A stretch of DNA of 64,000 bases from Actinomycetota bacterium (GTDB lineage: Bacteria; Actinomycetota; Acidimicrobiia; Acidimicrobiales; AC-14): NCBI GenBank assembly GCA_040754375.1, contig JBFMCT010000010.1, positions 22,781 through 86,780 of the forward strand. Reading direction: 5' to 3'. A model generated the notes under the pieces. That model saw only the letters and a list, made by a program, of their open reading frames with translations. It was not told the DNA's origin and made no database searches. Below are positions 46,337 to 56,766 of this stretch, piece by piece. How positions within the stretch are numbered: the first letter of the stretch is position 1; the number at the start of each line of letters is the position of its first letter. The translations under genes and the position numbers were made by a program.

Positions 46337-47046
46337 TGCTCTCGGTGGAGGGGTTGGATGTCGCCTACGGTCGCAGCCAGGTGCTGTTCGGTGTGTCGCT
46401 GGAAGTGCCTGACGGCGGGCTGCTGTGCGTGATGGGCCGTAACGGCGTGGGCAAGTCGACGCTGCTCAACTCCATCATGGGGGTGCTGAAGCCCAGCCGC
46501 GGGCGGGTCCTGTGGGACGGTACCGACCTCGCCGGCCAGCGCCCCGACCACCGGGTGGGCCTCGGGCTCGGCTACGTGCCCCAAGGCCACCCCGTCTTCC
46601 CCCAGCTCACGGTGGCCGAGAACCTGGCCATCGCGGCCGACGCCCCCGGCGGCCGCCGGGGCGGAGGCGGGCCGGCGGGGGCGACCGCCGACGCCCTCGA
46701 CCTGTTCCCCCGGCTCAAGCCCCTCCTGAGCCGGCGAGCAGGCTTCCTCTCGGGTGGCCAGGCCCAGCAACTGGCCTTCGCCCGTGCCCTCGTCACCCGC
46801 CCGAGGCTGCTCCTGCTGGACGAACCCACCGAAGGCATCCAGCCGTCGATCATCCTCGAGATCGAAGACGCCATCGCTCAGCTGCACGCCAGCACCGGGA
46901 TGGGCATCGTGCTGGTCGAGCAGTACGTCGAGTTCGCCCTCCGGCTGGCCGATCGCTACGTCGTGCTCGATGCCGGTGAGGTCGTCGCCTCGGGTGAGGC
47001 GGCCAGCCTGGAGGAGGAGGCCGTCCGTCGCCTCCTGGCGGTCTGA
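46336..47046 (+). CDS. urtE: urea ABC transporter ATP-binding protein UrtE
   Basis: 236 residues. Walker [18 protein letters not shown], signature [15 protein letters not shown], Walker [17 protein letters not shown]-loop region [16 protein letters not shown]. LivF-type ATPase. ATG 46336 shares a base with the urtD stop. Ends 10 bp before ureA. Confidence 0.95.
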   Translation: MLSVEGLDVAYGRSQVLFGVSLEVPDGGLLCVMGRNGVGKSTLLNSIMGVLKPSRGRVLWDGTDLAGQRPDHRVGLGLGYVPQGHPVFPQLTVAENLAIAADAPGGRRGGGGPAGATADALDLFPRLKPLLSRRAGFLSGGQAQQLAFARALVTRPRLLLLDEPTEGIQPSIILEIEDAIAQLHASTGMGIVLVEQYVEFALRLADRYVVLDAGEVVASGEAASLEEEAVRRLLAV

Positions 47047-47056
47047 CGGCGGCGCG

Positions 47057-47359
47057 ATGAGGCTCACCCCCCACGAGCAGGAACGCCTACTCGTCCACGT
47101 GGCCGCCGGCCTGGCCAGGGAACGGCAGGGCCGAGGCCTTCGGTTGAACCACCCCGAAGCGGTGGCCGTCCTGAGCTCCTTCGTCCTCGAGGGGGCGCGC
47201 GACGGGAGGTCGGTCGCTGACCTCATGGAGGCCGGGCGGTCCGTGCTGACCGTCGATGACGTGATGGAGGGTGTCCCGGAGATGGTCGGGGAGGTCCAGG
47301 TGGAGGCGACGTTCCCCGACGGGACCAAGCTGGTCACCCTGCACCAGCCCATCGGGTGA
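47057..47359 (+). CDS. ureA: urease gamma subunit
   Basis: 100 residues: [60 protein letters not shown], and [20 protein letters not shown]; full-length and canonical. Assembles with UreB and UreC into the urease trimer that hydrolyses urea to ammonia and carbamate. ATG 47057 after urtE. Confidence 0.97.
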   Translation: MRLTPHEQERLLVHVAAGLARERQGRGLRLNHPEAVAVLSSFVLEGARDGRSVADLMEAGRSVLTVDDVMEGVPEMVGEVQVEATFPDGTKLVTLHQPIG

Positions 47360-47678
47360 GGCCCGGTGAGGTGGTCCATGGGGAGGGGCCCGTCATCATC
47401 AACGGCGGGAAGCCGGTAACGACGGTCGTGGTCCTGAACACCGGTGACCGCCCTGTCCAGGTTGGTTCCCACTACCACTTCGCCGAGTCCAACCCCTCGC
47501 TGGCCTTCGACCGGGCCCTGGCCTGGGGTCAGCGGCTGGCGGTGCCCGCGGGGACGTCGGTCCGCTTCGAGCCGGGCCTCGACCAAGAGGTCGGGCTCGT
47601 CCCGATCGGAGGGGACCGGCTCGTGCCGGGGTTGCGTTCGAAGCCCTCGGCTGAGCTCGGGCCTGCCCGGGCGCCCTC

Positions 47679-47682
<4 letters not shown>
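47356..47682 (+). CDS. ureB: urease beta subunit
   Basis: 108 residues: [80 protein letters not shown]; the canonical UreB jelly-roll. GTG 47356 overlaps the ureA stop by 4 bp. Confidence 0.97.
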
Positions 47683-49387
<1,705 letters not shown>

Positions 49388-49391
<4 letters not shown>

Positions 49392-50029
49392 GCGCGCTCG
49401 TCCTGCTCCTGGCCGACGGGCGGTTCCCTTCGGGGGGCTACTCCCACTCGGGGGGCGTCGAGGGGGCCGTGGCCGGGGGGCGCCTGGCCGACGTCGACGA
49501 GCTCGGCCCGTTCCTCGTGGGGCGGCTGGCCACTGCCGGGCGGGTTTCCGCCGCCTTGGCCGCTGCGGCCTGCGGGGGAGGGCACGGCCTCGACCTGCTC
49601 GACCGGGAGGCGTCCGCCCGCATGGCCTCGCCTGCTCTGCGGGCGGCGTCCAGGGCCCAGGGCCGCCACCTGCTCCGTGCGGGGGCCGCCGTGCTGGGTC
49701 GGCGGTTGCCGACTGGCGACGCCCACCACGCGGTGGCCATGGGGATCGTGGGCCGGGCCGCGGGGGCCTCCGTGATGGAGGTGGCCCGCTGGGCGGCCTA
49801 CGAGTCGGTGGCCGGTCCGGCGGCCGCCGCCCTCCGGCTGCTGGGCCTCGACCCGTTCGCCACGTGGGCTCTCGTCGCCAGCCTCGACCGGCAGGTCGAG
49901 GCGGTTGCGGCCGAGTCGGCGGCCGCCGCGTCCGGCCCCCTCGACCGCCTGCCCGCGGCGTCGGCCCCGTGGCTCGACATCGGTGCTCAGCACCACGCTT
50001 CCCAGGAGGTGCGTCTGTTTGCTTCGTGA
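49388..50029 (+). CDS. ureF: urease accessory protein UreF
   Basis: 213 residues: [60 protein letters not shown], the UreF pattern. TTG 49388 overlaps the ureC stop by 4 bp. UreF scaffolds the UreDFG complex on urease during nickel loading. There is no ureE in the operon. Confidence 0.93.
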
Positions 50030-50648
50030 ACGTCCGGTGCGTATCGGTGTCGGCGGCCCAGTGGGGACGGGGAAGACCGCGCTGGTCGCCGCCCTGTGCC
50101 GGGCCCTGGGGCCCGAGATCGAACTGGCGGTTGTCACCAACGACATCTACACCGACGAAGACGCCGAGTTCCTGCGCCGAGCGGGGGTGCTCGACACGGC
50201 CCGCATCATCGCGGTGCAGACGGGTTGCTGCCCGCACACCGCGATCCGCGACGACATCTCCGCCAACCTCGCGGCCGTCGAGGAGCTCGAGGCCCGGTTC
50301 GCCCCTCTCGACCTCGTGCTCGTGGAGAGCGGGGGCGACAACCTCACGGCCACGTTCAGCTCCGGTTTGGTCGACTTCCAGGTTTTCGTGCTCGACGTGG
50401 CCGGCGGGGACAAGGTGCCCCGCAAGGGCGGCCCGGGGGTGACCAAGTCCGACCTTCTCGTGGTCAACAAGACCGACTTGGCTCCCTTGGTCGGCGCCGA
50501 TCTGGCGGTCATGGCCCGGGACGCGGCAGCGAAACGGGGTGAGCGCCCAGTGGTCTTCTGCTCGCTGGTCGACGACCCGTCGGCTTTAGCGGTGTCGGCC
50601 TGGGTACGTGACCGGCTCGGGGCAGCGGCGGTCGCGGCCCCGGGGTGA
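50019..50648 (+). CDS. ureG: urease accessory GTPase UreG
   Basis: 209 residues. P-loop [41 protein letters not shown] motif in [18 protein letters not shown] (nickel/zinc site), [20 protein letters not shown], and NKTD in [15 protein letters not shown] 50019 with AGGAGG gives a start overlapping ureF; GTG 50037 is an alternative. Nickel delivery to urease is driven by GTP hydrolysis. Confidence 0.96.
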   Translation: MLRERPVRIGVGGPVGTGKTALVAALCRALGPEIELAVVTNDIYTDEDAEFLRRAGVLDTARIIAVQTGCCPHTAIRDDISANLAAVEELEARFAPLDLVLVESGGDNLTATFSSGLVDFQVFVLDVAGGDKVPRKGGPGVTKSDLLVVNKTDLAPLVGADLAVMARDAAAKRGERPVVFCSLVDDPSALAVSAWVRDRLGAAAVAAPG

Positions 50649-51364
50649 TCGCCACCGCCAGGCTGGTCGCGTCCCCGGGGGGCAGGTTGTCGCGCATCCG
50701 GTGCGAGCCGCCGCTCACCCTCCGCCCCACGCCCGAGGCCGTCTACCTCGTGGGCAGCGCCGCCGGCCCTCTCGGTGGGGACGACCTACGAATCGAGGTC
50801 GAGGTCGAGGAGGGGGCGGACCTGACAGTTCGTTCGTCCGCCGCCTCCGTGGCCCTGCCCGGGGTGTACCCGTCCTCTGTCGCGGTACGGGCCCGGGTAG
50901 GGGCGGGCGGCGCGCTGCGGTGGCTGGTGGAACCGACGGTGGCCGCTCGCGGCTGCCGCCACCGGCTCGACGCCGACATCACCCTGGCCCGAGGGGCGCG
51001 CCTGCACTGGGTGGAGGAGATCGTGCTCGGCCGCCATGGCGAGACCTCCGGGTCGGTGACCAGCAGGCTGTCGGTGGAGGTTGGGGGCGTGCCCCTGCTT
51101 CGCCACGAGCTGGCTCTCGGGCCCGACCACCGCGGTGGTGCGACGCCGGCCGTGGCGGGGACGGCCCGGGCCGTCGGGACGGTCGTGGTCGTGGGCGGTG
51201 GCGCTGGCCCACCGTCCACGGCGTTCGCCCCGGGGGCGGCACTGCTCGCCCTCGACGGTCCCGGCTTCCAGGTTGTCGCCTTGGCCTCGGACCGCCTCAC
51301 GCTCCGGCGGCTGCTGGACGAGGGGGTCAGGCGGGGCGGGTGGGAGGACGAGCTGGTCCGCTGA
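50645..51364 (+). CDS. ureD: urease accessory protein UreD
   Basis: 239 residues: [80 protein letters not shown]; UreD/UreH-like beta-helical fold. It is the last gene of the operon, overlapping ureG by 4 bp. It ends 114 bp before the 51478-51515 hairpin. Confidence 0.92.
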   Translation: MIATARLVASPGGRLSRIRCEPPLTLRPTPEAVYLVGSAAGPLGGDDLRIEVEVEEGADLTVRSSAASVALPGVYPSSVAVRARVGAGGALRWLVEPTVAARGCRHRLDADITLARGARLHWVEEIVLGRHGETSGSVTSRLSVEVGGVPLLRHELALGPDHRGGATPAVAGTARAVGTVVVVGGGAGPPSTAFAPGAALLALDGPGFQVVALASDRLTLRRLLDEGVRRGGWEDELVR

Positions 51365-51477
51365 TGCTGGGCATCGGTGTTCCGGTGAGGGGCGAAGGAA
51401 AGGGCTCCGGCCGGCTCGGGTCTGGCCGTCGGTTCATCCCGGGCTCAAGGTCGCCCAACGGAGGGACGGTGCTCGAT

Positions 51478-51515
51478 GGCGGAGGCTGTCCCACCCGGCT
51501 GGGACAGCCTCCGCC
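51478..51515. terminator. bidirectional hairpin between convergent operons
   Basis: GGCGGAGGCTGTCCCA (51478-51493) and TGGGACAGCCTCCGCC (51500-51515) form a perfect 16-bp stem with a 6-nt loop. It lies between the plus-strand urt-ure operon and the minus-strand VOC/ABC operon, so it probably terminates both. No U-run. Confidence 0.85.
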
Positions 51516-51557
51516 TGGTAGTCGGCTTGCCAGGTCGCGAACTCCTGCGCTGGGGCT

Positions 51558-51977
51558 TCAGGCCGGCGCCGCGAGGGCCGGGGCGACCGCGCCGCCGAAG
51601 ACCTCGAGCTGGATGTTGTCGGGGTCTCGCAGGGTGATCATGGCGCTCCCGCTCGCAGGTTGCTTGACCTCCGAGTGGACGACGCCGAGCTCTTCGAACC
51701 GGTCCTTGAACTCCTGCACCGCTTCGGTGCTCCCGACGTTGAAGGCGATGTGGTCGACGCCGGCCCGGCGCTCGTCGAACGGCTCCCCGGGCGGCTGCTC
51801 GTGCGCCGTGAGCGTCAGCGTCACGCCGCTGCCAGCCAGCATGCGGGCCCGACGGAAGCCGTCGCCTTCGATCTCGGCGACGGTCTCGAACCCGAGCGTC
51901 TGGCGGTACCACTCGGCGCTCTTGCCGAGGTCCGAGACGCTGAGGCTCACGTGGTGGTAACCCAGAACTCCTGCCAT
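51558..51977 (-). CDS. VOC-family (glyoxalase/dioxygenase-like) protein
   Basis: 139 residues: GVLGYHHVSLSVSDLGKSAE, WYRQTLGFETVAEIEGDGFR, DERRAGVDHIAFNVGSTEAV, TLRDPDNIQLEVFGG. One VOC repeat pair with metal-type ligands His and Glu in HHVSLSV, VDHIAF and IQLEVF. Such proteins include glyoxalases, epimerases and extradiol-type dioxygenases. Last gene of the minus-strand ABC operon; it may process the imported compound. Confidence 0.82.
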   Translation of the reverse strand: MAGVLGYHHVSLSVSDLGKSAEWYRQTLGFETVAEIEGDGFRRARMLAGSGVTLTLTAHEQPPGEPFDERRAGVDHIAFNVGSTEAVQEFKDRFEELGVVHSEVKQPASGSAMITLRDPDNIQLEVFGGAVAPALAAPA

Positions 51978-52047
51978 GAGCGTGTCTCCTTCGTGTAGTG
52001 ATCTATCAGTGGTAGAGCGTGCGGCTGCACACGGGCTGCGCTCGGCC

Positions 52048-52896
52048 CTAGCCGACTGGCCGGTTGCGGAAGGCGAAGCCCTGCAGCACCGACACCATCC
52101 CGTTGACGACGAAGCTGAACAGGCCCGCCACGAGGATCAGCCCGAACACCTGGCCCGCGAGATAGCTCCGCTGGGCGTTGGCGATCAGGGCGCCTACGCC
52201 GTCGACCCTGGTCACGATCTCGACCAGCAGTGTGACGACGAGCGCCAATGGCGCGGCGACGCGCACGCCCAGGAAGATGGAGGGCAACAAGGCGGGCAGG
52301 ACGCACTTGCGCGAGCGCTCGACGGGGCCGAGGCGAAGGGACCTCGCCATATCGAGGAGCACGGGATCGAGCGAGCGGACGCCGGTGCGGGTGTTGAGTA
52401 GGACCGACCACATGGCCGCGAAGGTGACGACGGCAACCTTCATCGTCGTGCCGTAACCGATGAACAGCACGGCGATGGGCACGATCGCGGCCGGCGGCAT
52501 GGCCCGTACGAACTCGAGGGTCGGTCCCAAGGCCCGGTCGGCCTTGGCGGAGGCCCCCACGAGCAGCCCGAGGAGCACCCCCAGCACGGTGGCGACGCCG
52601 AGCGCGATGGCGAAGGTGGAAAGCGTCTGAACCGCCGCGGGCCGAAGCCTTCCGGTGCTCCAGAGATCGCGGACCCCGTCGATCCATGTGGACGGTGGTG
52701 GGAAGTACGGCGAGCCCTCCGAGCCCAGCATCTGCCACATCAGCAGGAGGGCGGCCAGCGGGAGCAGGCCACGCAGCGGGGGGAACGCAGACGTTCGCCG
52801 GGCCTGCCCGTCTCGCGGACGCCGGCGGATGCCGGGGGGGTGGACGTCGTTCGCGCCAGCCGTGTCGTGGGGGACGGGAGCCTGGACGGCGGCCAT
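52048..52896 (-). CDS. SsuC/NrtB-type ABC permease
   Basis: 282 residues, about six membrane helices, with the EAA-like motif in LDMARSLRLGPVERSRKCVL and PALLPSIFLGVRVAAPLALV. Also LEFVRAMPPAAIVPIAVLFI, typical of the sulfonate/nitrate/taurine permease family. ATG 52896 shares a base with the upstream permease stop. Substrate not determined. Confidence 0.85.
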   Translation of the reverse strand: MAAVQAPVPHDTAGANDVHPPGIRRRPRDGQARRTSAFPPLRGLLPLAALLLMWQMLGSEGSPYFPPPSTWIDGVRDLWSTGRLRPAAVQTLSTFAIALGVATVLGVLLGLLVGASAKADRALGPTLEFVRAMPPAAIVPIAVLFIGYGTTMKVAVVTFAAMWSVLLNTRTGVRSLDPVLLDMARSLRLGPVERSRKCVLPALLPSIFLGVRVAAPLALVVTLLVEIVTRVDGVGALIANAQRSYLAGQVFGLILVAGLFSFVVNGMVSVLQGFAFRNRPVG

Positions 52897-53684
52897 CACG
52901 CGACGCCCCCGTGGCCGGCCGCCAGCGCCGGGAATGCCCGCTCCGAGACGTAGCGGAGGCCGGTGTTGAGCACGACGCCCAGGATCCCGATCGTGACGAC
53001 GTAGGCGAACATCTGCTCCGGTTGCAGTGCATGCTGGGCGCGCACCAGGGCGTTGCCCAGCCCGCTGGGGTTGCCGATCATCTCGGCTACCACCGCCAGC
53101 ACCAGCGACAGCGACATCGCCAGGCGCAGGCCAACGACAATCGAGGGCACGGCCGAGGGCAGGATCAGCTTCCGGATCCGAGCGGGCTTGGACATACGGA
53201 GCATCTGCCCGACGTCGACCAGTTCGGGTCGCAGGCTGCGCACGCCGTCGATCGTGTTGATCAGCACGGTCCACGCCCCGGCATAGACGATCAACACGAG
53301 CTCCATCCGCAGCGAGAACCCGAAGACCAACAGCGACACCGGGACGAGTGTGATGGGCGGGATCGCACGGACGATCTCCACGCTGGCCATCGAGTACCGC
53401 CACGCGGTGTTCGAGAGGCCCAGCCACACCCCGAGGGTGACCCCGATGACCCCGGCGATCACCCAGCCCACGAGCGCCGACCGGAGCGTGTGCGCGACCG
53501 GGGCGAAGAGGTCACCCGAGGAGACCAGGGAAGCGAATGCGCCGGCGACGCCTGAGGGGGCGGGGAGGAACTCGAAGTCGGCCGCTGCCGTCCGCACGAC
53601 GACCTCCCACACCCCCATGAGGGCGGCCAGGGTCACCAGCCCGAGAAGGTTGACGCCCCCGGACCACGGGGCGTGCCTAGCCAT
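52896..53684 (-). CDS. SsuC/NrtB-type ABC permease
   Basis: 262 residues. EAA region VDVGQMLRMSKPARIRKLIL then PSAVPSIVVGLRLAMSLSLV; also VEIVRAIPPITLVPVSLLVF. It is a paralogue of the next permease; a heterodimeric pair is likely. It overlaps the ATP-binding gene by 8 bp and the next permease by 1 bp. Confidence 0.85.
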   Translation of the reverse strand: MARHAPWSGGVNLLGLVTLAALMGVWEVVVRTAAADFEFLPAPSGVAGAFASLVSSGDLFAPVAHTLRSALVGWVIAGVIGVTLGVWLGLSNTAWRYSMASVEIVRAIPPITLVPVSLLVFGFSLRMELVLIVYAGAWTVLINTIDGVRSLRPELVDVGQMLRMSKPARIRKLILPSAVPSIVVGLRLAMSLSLVLAVVAEMIGNPSGLGNALVRAQHALQPEQMFAYVVTIGILGVVLNTGLRYVSERAFPALAAGHGGVA

Positions 53685-54504
53685 GGCCGCGCACGATCTC
53701 GTCGTATACCAGGCGGCGAAGACGGTGGAACTCGGGCAGCTCCTTCGTAGCCAGCTGGTGGCGCGGGCGGGGCAGCTCGACTGTGACCTCGCGAACGATC
53801 GTGGCCGGGATGCCCCCGAGGATCAGAATGCGGTCGCTGAGGTATACGGCCTCGTCGATGTCGTGGCTGACGAAGGCGACCGTCGGTTTCCGCTCCTGGT
53901 GGACTCGCAGGAGCTCGTCTTGCAGCAAGGACTTGGTCATGGCGTCGAGAGCACCAAACGGCTCGTCCATGAGCAGGACGCACGCATCCATCGCCAGTCC
54001 CCGGGCCAGCTGCACTCGCTGCTGCATGCCGCCTGACAGCCTCCATGGGTAGTCCTTGGCTCGCTCCGCCAGCCCGACCATGTTCAGGGCATCGGTGACC
54101 CGCTGACGGATCTCGTCCTTCGACGGCACCCTCCCCTCGAGGCCGAGGGCCACGTTCTTCTCGATCGTGCGCCACGGCAGCAGCGATGCGGCGTAGTTCT
54201 GGAAGATGAAAACGGCTTCCTTCGGTGGCCCGTCCAGGGCCTGGCCCCGGAAGCGCACCTCCGAACCGGGCGCCGGCTCGATGAGGCCGTCGAGCACTCG
54301 GAGCAGGGTCGTCTTACCAGTGCCCGAGCGGCCCATGATCGCGACGAACTCGCCTTCCCGCAGGTCCGCGGTGATCCCTTGGAGGATTCGCCGCGGACCT
54401 TCCGTGGAGCCAAGCTCGACGCTGAGGTTCCGGCATTGACAGACGACGGGCTTCGTCGCCGGGGCGGTGGTCCTGCCTCGCGGCGCGTCCGTGGCCACGG
54501 TCAT
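53677..54504 (-). CDS. SsuB/NrtD-type ABC ATPase
   Basis: 275 residues. Walker A IMGRSGTGKTTLLRVLDGLI, Q-loop FIFQNYAASLLPW, signature LSGGMQQRVQLARGLAM, Walker B CVLLMDEPFGALDAMT, H-loop AFVSHDIDEAVYLSDRI. ATG 54504 is the start overlapping the binding-protein stop by 4 bp; a longer frame from 54585 is unsupported. Confidence 0.92.
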   Translation of the reverse strand: MTVATDAPRGRTTAPATKPVVCQCRNLSVELGSTEGPRRILQGITADLREGEFVAIMGRSGTGKTTLLRVLDGLIEPAPGSEVRFRGQALDGPPKEAVFIFQNYAASLLPWRTIEKNVALGLEGRVPSKDEIRQRVTDALNMVGLAERAKDYPWRLSGGMQQRVQLARGLAMDACVLLMDEPFGALDAMTKSLLQDELLRVHQERKPTVAFVSHDIDEAVYLSDRILILGGIPATIVREVTVELPRPRHQLATKELPEFHRLRRLVYDEIVRGHG

Positions 54505-55511
54505 CGGCCGGGAGGCGTGAGGACCAGCTTGTTGGGGTCGACGTTGCCTCCGAACTGCCCGATGTCCTTCAGTACCTGCACCCACCGGCCGAGGTCCTGC
54601 GTGCGGATGTCGAAGTTGTAGGTGGGCAGGGCGACGGAGTTGGCGATGGGCGCCGCCATCCCGGTGTAGCCCTGCAGGACCTGACGAGCCTCGCTGTTGT
54701 TCTGCTGGATGAAGATATCGGCTTCCTTCAATGACTGGACGAAGCGCTCAAGGGCCGCACGATTGTCCTTCGCCCACGATCCCTGGGCCATCCAGAAGTT
54801 GGTGGCGAGGGGGTCGGCGATGGGCGAGAACGGGTCGCCGATCGAGACGAAGCCGTCCCGCTTCAGGCTGGTGGCGAAGGGCTCCAGCGCTTCGACGGCG
54901 TCGATACGCCCGGCCTTGAGCTGGTCAGGAAGGTTCGGGGACGGCGCCTCGACGCCCCTGATCGAGTCCGGGTTGACGCCCTGCTGCTTCGCCGCCCACA
55001 GGACGCCGGCGTGGATGACCCCGCTCAGCGTCGGCGTACCGACCGTCTTGTCCTTGAGGTGAGCGACGTCGGTGATCCCGGAGTCGGCGGGGACGATGAT
55101 CTGGGCAAAGGGGTTCGCCTTGGAGCTGATCGTGTTGCCCGCGACCTGGACGACGTCGAGCCCTGCACCCCCGGCCCGGATGAGGTCGGTGGCCGTGGCA
55201 AGCGCGATGTCGAACTGGCGGCCCAGCGTCGCGGGGATGTCGGAGATGTTCGCCGCTTGCTCCAAGGTCACGTCGAGATCGTTGCGCTCGAAGATCCCCT
55301 TCTCCTTCGCCACGTGCAGCGGCAGTACGGTCGTGGCGGGTACGAAGGACACGCGGAGCTTGGCCGGGCCAGCCGCTGTGGAGTTGGCGCCCTGTGCACC
55401 AGAGGAGGTCTCGCGGCCGTCGCCGCCGCACGCCGCCGCGACGAGCGCTAGGACGACCACCGAGGCGCGGACGGGTAAACCACGGTTCTTGAAGAGCGGC
55501 AAACGCTTCAT
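54501..55511 (-). CDS. SsuA/NMT1-like substrate-binding lipoprotein
   Basis: 336 residues. Lipobox near residue 26 (VVVLALVAAACGGDG). Binding fold: LRVSFVPATTVLPLHVAKEK, FDIALATATDLIRAGGAGLD, LKAGRIDAVEALEPFATSLK. This belongs to the NrtA/SsuA/TauA-like solute-binding family; the ligand (nitrate, sulfonate, taurine, or other) is not identifiable from sequence. ATG 55511; YceI gene 203 bp upstream on the same strand. Confidence 0.87.
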   Translation of the reverse strand: MKRLPLFKNRGLPVRASVVVLALVAAACGGDGRETSSGAQGANSTAAGPAKLRVSFVPATTVLPLHVAKEKGIFERNDLDVTLEQAANISDIPATLGRQFDIALATATDLIRAGGAGLDVVQVAGNTISSKANPFAQIIVPADSGITDVAHLKDKTVGTPTLSGVIHAGVLWAAKQQGVNPDSIRGVEAPSPNLPDQLKAGRIDAVEALEPFATSLKRDGFVSIGDPFSPIADPLATNFWMAQGSWAKDNRAALERFVQSLKEADIFIQQNNSEARQVLQGYTGMAAPIANSVALPTYNFDIRTQDLGRWVQVLKDIGQFGGNVDPNKLVLTPPGR

Positions 55512-55714
55512 GCGATCCCCTATCTGAACATCAACGGTTGCGGTGATTGCTAGGTCTAGAAGCCGGCTTCGCAGGGGAATTGCGTTCCTACACCCGGCAC
55601 GGCGCCCGCAGGAGGTGGCCGGAAGACCAGGCTGGGCCCCGAGTGTGCGGCGTATCTGCGGTCTCGCTGCAGGAGGACGTGGCCGCCATCGGTGGGGCCG
55701 CTCGCGCCCTGGCC

Positions 55715-56299
55715 TCACCCCGACCCGGGCCGGGTGAACTCGGCATCGACGGTGAACCGCAGGTTGTTGCTCACGACCAGGCCGCCCCCCTCGAGCGCCG
55801 CGTTCCACGTGAGCCCGAAATCGGTGCGATCGATGCTGCCCGCGCCGGAGAAGCCGATACGGTCGTTGCCGAAGGGGTCGCGCACCAGACCCCCCAACTC
55901 CGTCCGGAGCGTCACCGAGCGGGTGATGTCCCGCAGGGTGAGGTCGCCGCGCACGAGGTACGAGCCGTCGCCCTGCTCCTCGACACGCGTGCTGCGAAAG
56001 GCGATCGTCGGGTAGCGCTCGACGTCGAGGAAGTCGGAACTCCTGAGGTGCTGGTCACGATCGGGACTGCCCGTATCGATGGAGGCGGCGTCGAGCTCGG
56101 CTTCCACCCATGACCGCAAGGGGTCCTCGTCGTCGACGTGAAGGGCCCCGAGCGTCGCCTGCATGCGACCGCGAACTGTCGCGACCATCATGTGGCGGAC
56201 GGGAACCTCGACCGACGTGTGTGCTGGATCAAGGCTCCAGTCGCCGGCCATTTCGGCCAGGATCGCGTCGAGTTGTGCCAGCGTCACCGTCTCGGCCAT
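55715..56299 (-). CDS. YceI-family lipocalin-like protein
   Basis: 194 residues: MAGDWSLDPAHTSVEVPVRH, MMVATVRGRMQATLGALHVD, SSDFLDVERYPTIAFRSTRV, GGLVVSNNLRFTVDAEFTRP. YceI proteins bind isoprenoid-like or amphiphilic ligands in a beta-barrel. Cytoplasmic, with no signal peptide, as in actinobacterial members. Starts with ATG 56299; first in the ABC operon order. Confidence 0.9.
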   Translation of the reverse strand: MAETVTLAQLDAILAEMAGDWSLDPAHTSVEVPVRHMMVATVRGRMQATLGALHVDDEDPLRSWVEAELDAASIDTGSPDRDQHLRSSDFLDVERYPTIAFRSTRVEEQGDGSYLVRGDLTLRDITRSVTLRTELGGLVRDPFGNDRIGFSGAGSIDRTDFGLTWNAALEGGGLVVSNNLRFTVDAEFTRPGSG

Positions 56300-56766
56300 T
56301 GCGTCACCTCCTGATGTCCGGGCCCGCGCTCACCGGGGCAGGCCCTCGGTGATGGCCACTCCTGTTCCATCTGCCGCCCTCCTCGTGAGCCCCGCCTTTG
56401 GCCCACGACCGCGGTATGCCCCGAGCTGTTGAGCTTCGCGGCCCCGCCTTGTAGAGCCTGACGGCTTGAGCAGGGCCCTGCATCCCGTGAGTACGTAGTT
56501 CGCGCAACGACGAGCTCATGCGGCATCGTGATCGCGTCGAACCAGGCTGCGTTGGCGACCAGCCCGAAGGCCGGCCGGCGGGCCGGACCACGCGATCGCG
56601 GGATGTGCGGGCCGGGCCGGGCGGGCGAGAGTCTCTCATGGCGACGGAACAGGGGTGCGAGAGCCAAGCCTGCTCGACCGGTTCGACAATTGTCTGGCGG
56701 AAGCTGGCATGCGGCTCAAGCGTGCTGATCGGCCGACCCGAGAGTGTTCGCGGGCGGCTCCTGTAG
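56300..56766. other. divergent intergenic region, no gene recognised
   Basis: This 467-bp region separates the YceI gene from the cNMP-flavoprotein gene. ORFs overlap in several frames with no recognisable product. It should hold both promoters; no clear operator palindrome was seen. Confidence 0.4.
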
